Below, piece by piece: positions 5,104 to 5,696 of a stretch of DNA of 5,696 nt. A program made the translations under genes and the position numbers. Numbering within the stretch: position 1 is the stretch's first letter; the number at the start of each line of letters is the position of its first letter. Source of the DNA: Chloroflexota bacterium (GTDB lineage Bacteria; Chloroflexota; Dehalococcoidia; SHYB01; JACPQI01); the NCBI GenBank assembly GCA_016190545.1, contig JACPQI010000077.1, positions 1-5,696 on the forward strand, written 5' to 3'. The notes under the pieces were generated by a model. That model did no database searches. It saw only the letters and a list, made by a program, of their open reading frames with translations, and was not told the origin of the DNA.

Positions 5104-5255
5104 TGGCGCTGGGGGCGGCGGGGCCGCCTGGGCAATCCTTTGTGTCCGGTCACCCGCAGGAGGGGGAGTTCAGCCAAGAGAGGAGCGCACCCAAGTCCGC
5201 CCAAGAGCGCCAGCACAAGGCTGACGCCGAACCATCGGGACACCCATTGGCACAT
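4789..5255 (-). pseudogene. Small exported/lipoprotein-like hypothetical protein, split by one-base frameshift
   Basis: From ATG 5255 the frame gives a signal peptide, MCQWVSRWFGVSLVLALLGG LGC, with a lipobox-like end (Cys23), then APLLAELP. The matching continuation is in another frame, open from 5169 to TAG 4789: PPPAGDRTQRIAQAAPPPPAPVPP, a proline-rich spacer, then a globular domain from SRVFATVRKYSVWPPGSLQN to RWRISNVRVLP. The frames meet at a run of five C on the minus strand (5162-5166). One extra C gives an uninterrupted 155-residue protein. Read as is, the second part could only start at GTG 5103, without export signal. The C-terminal domain has alternating strands (LYSLTVEIHTS, RIEATLELTGD) and no motif I can name. 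The ribosome binding site before 5255 is weak. Whether this is a real mutation or a homopolymer sequencing error cannot be told from here. Confidence 0.65.
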
Positions 5256-5353
5256 ACCGTCAAAACCTGTACAACAGAGCCGGTCAGGCTTTTTTTGGCG
5301 ATTCGAAGAGACTTTGTAGAGCCAACCATGCCGCGAAAAAGGGAGGAATACCA

Positions 5354-5456
5354 GGGATATCCGCGTTCATCTGCCCGCCTGAGGCGGGTCTCGTCCGGTC
5401 GGTCAATTGGCAGTCCGTGCGGGTCAGCCCAGGCCTCGACGTTCATCTGTGGTTGC
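5354..5456. repeat. Dispersed repeat, copy 3 (right arm with module copy B)
   Basis: It matches 1723-1825 at 96 of 103 positions, ending GTTCATCTGTGGTTGC. The left CAGATT arm present in copies 1 and 2 is absent; upstream is unrelated A/G-rich sequence (5326-5350). The copy begins 25 bases beyond the RNase PH stop. Confidence 0.7.
5374..5439. repeat. 66-bp palindrome-headed module, copy B
   Basis: It begins with the perfect hairpin CCCGCC-TGA-GGCGGG and is flanked on both sides by the identical 10-mer CGTTCATCTG (5364-5373 and 5440-5449). These flanks could be a target-site duplication or simply two units of the host CATCTG repeat, since copy 1 shows similar motifs next to each other without an insert. 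Confidence 0.7.
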
Positions 5457-5480
5457 GGGGATTATTCGACCTGGAAGGGA

Positions 5481-5696
5481 CTATTTGCCGCCTGCGAACC
5501 TCTCGCTCAGAAGTTTTCGCTGCATGGCAATGAGTTCTCGGATGCCGGTCCCGGCCAGTTGCAACATGGTATCTAACTGGGACCGGTCGAACGGCGATTC
5601 CTCGGCCGTGCCCTGGATTTCGATGTATTTTCCGGCGCCCGTCATCACGACGTTCATGTCCACGTCCGCGATGGCGTCTTCGGCATAGCACAGGTC
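5481..5696 (-). CDS. rph: Ribonuclease PH, C-terminal part
   Basis: The frame is open to the window edge and ends at TAG 5481-5483, giving the last 71 residues. It starts [20 protein letters not shown] and continues with [14 protein letters not shown], then a C-terminal helix with [13 protein letters not shown]. These are hallmark segments of RNase PH: the acidic D-x-x-Y-x-ED-x(4)-DMN-VV block of the phosphorolytic active site region, the E-QGTAE strand, and the final helix. The enzyme trims the 3' end of tRNA precursors with phosphate, as a hexameric ring in the cytoplasm. The family is about 235-260 residues long, so roughly the last 30 percent is present. The end of the protein looks complete. 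It is the first of three minus-strand genes here, but about 225 bases containing a repeat separate it from the next, so co-transcription is uncertain. Confidence 0.93.
   Translation of the reverse strand, partial: DLCYAEDAIADVDMNVVMTGAGKYIEIQGTAEESPFDRSQLDTMLQLAGTGIRELIAMQRKLLSERFAGGK

Noticed and set aside
5278..5296. AGCC-loop-GGCT followed by seven T, terminator-like on the plus strand
   Set aside because: The stem is only 4 bp and no plus-strand gene precedes it; it lies just upstream of a minus-strand gene.

Overview
This is a GC-rich bacterial chromosome segment from an organism I cannot place with certainty. The mix of a secreted BNR propeller protein with an Acidobacteria/Rokubacteria-like tail and many interspersed short repeats suggests an uncultured soil, sediment or groundwater lineage (Rokubacteria/Methylomirabilota or Acidobacteria type); this is only a guess from style.

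Layout. Left end (1-200, + strand): the C-terminus of an antitoxin-like small protein, overlapped by the first ~29 codons of a RelE/ParE-type toxin that then loses its reading frame. 200-880 holds no convincing gene, only a possible promoter with a dyad. 933-1370 (+) is an intact 145-aa coiled-coil-like hypothetical protein with a good promoter and ribosome binding site. 1398-1825 is repeat territory: two copies of a CAGATT/CATCTG dispersed repeat, a perfect 13-bp hairpin between them, and a 66-bp palindrome-headed module inside the second copy. 1863-1903 is a minus-strand terminator.

The right part is all minus strand. A large secreted BNR/Asp-box beta-propeller gene (4526 down to 2100) is interrupted by one in-frame TGA. 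It carries a divergent InlB-type repeat and a C-terminal tail of three H-x2-[ED]LR repeats. Upstream of it lies an inverted-repeat element (4554-4759) split by a 57-bp palindrome. Next comes a small exported or lipoprotein-like gene (5255 down to 4789), split by what looks like loss of one C from a homopolymer. Last is the C-terminal end of RNase PH (5696 down to 5481), with a second copy of the 66-bp module just downstream of it.

Nothing here is a convincing new multigene system. The main interest is the nested repeat architecture, the tail-repeat domain, and three broken genes in 5.7 kb, which point either to a decaying region or to sequence errors. RNase PH is housekeeping RNA processing; the two other minus-strand products would be exported. 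No operon logic links them beyond shared orientation.
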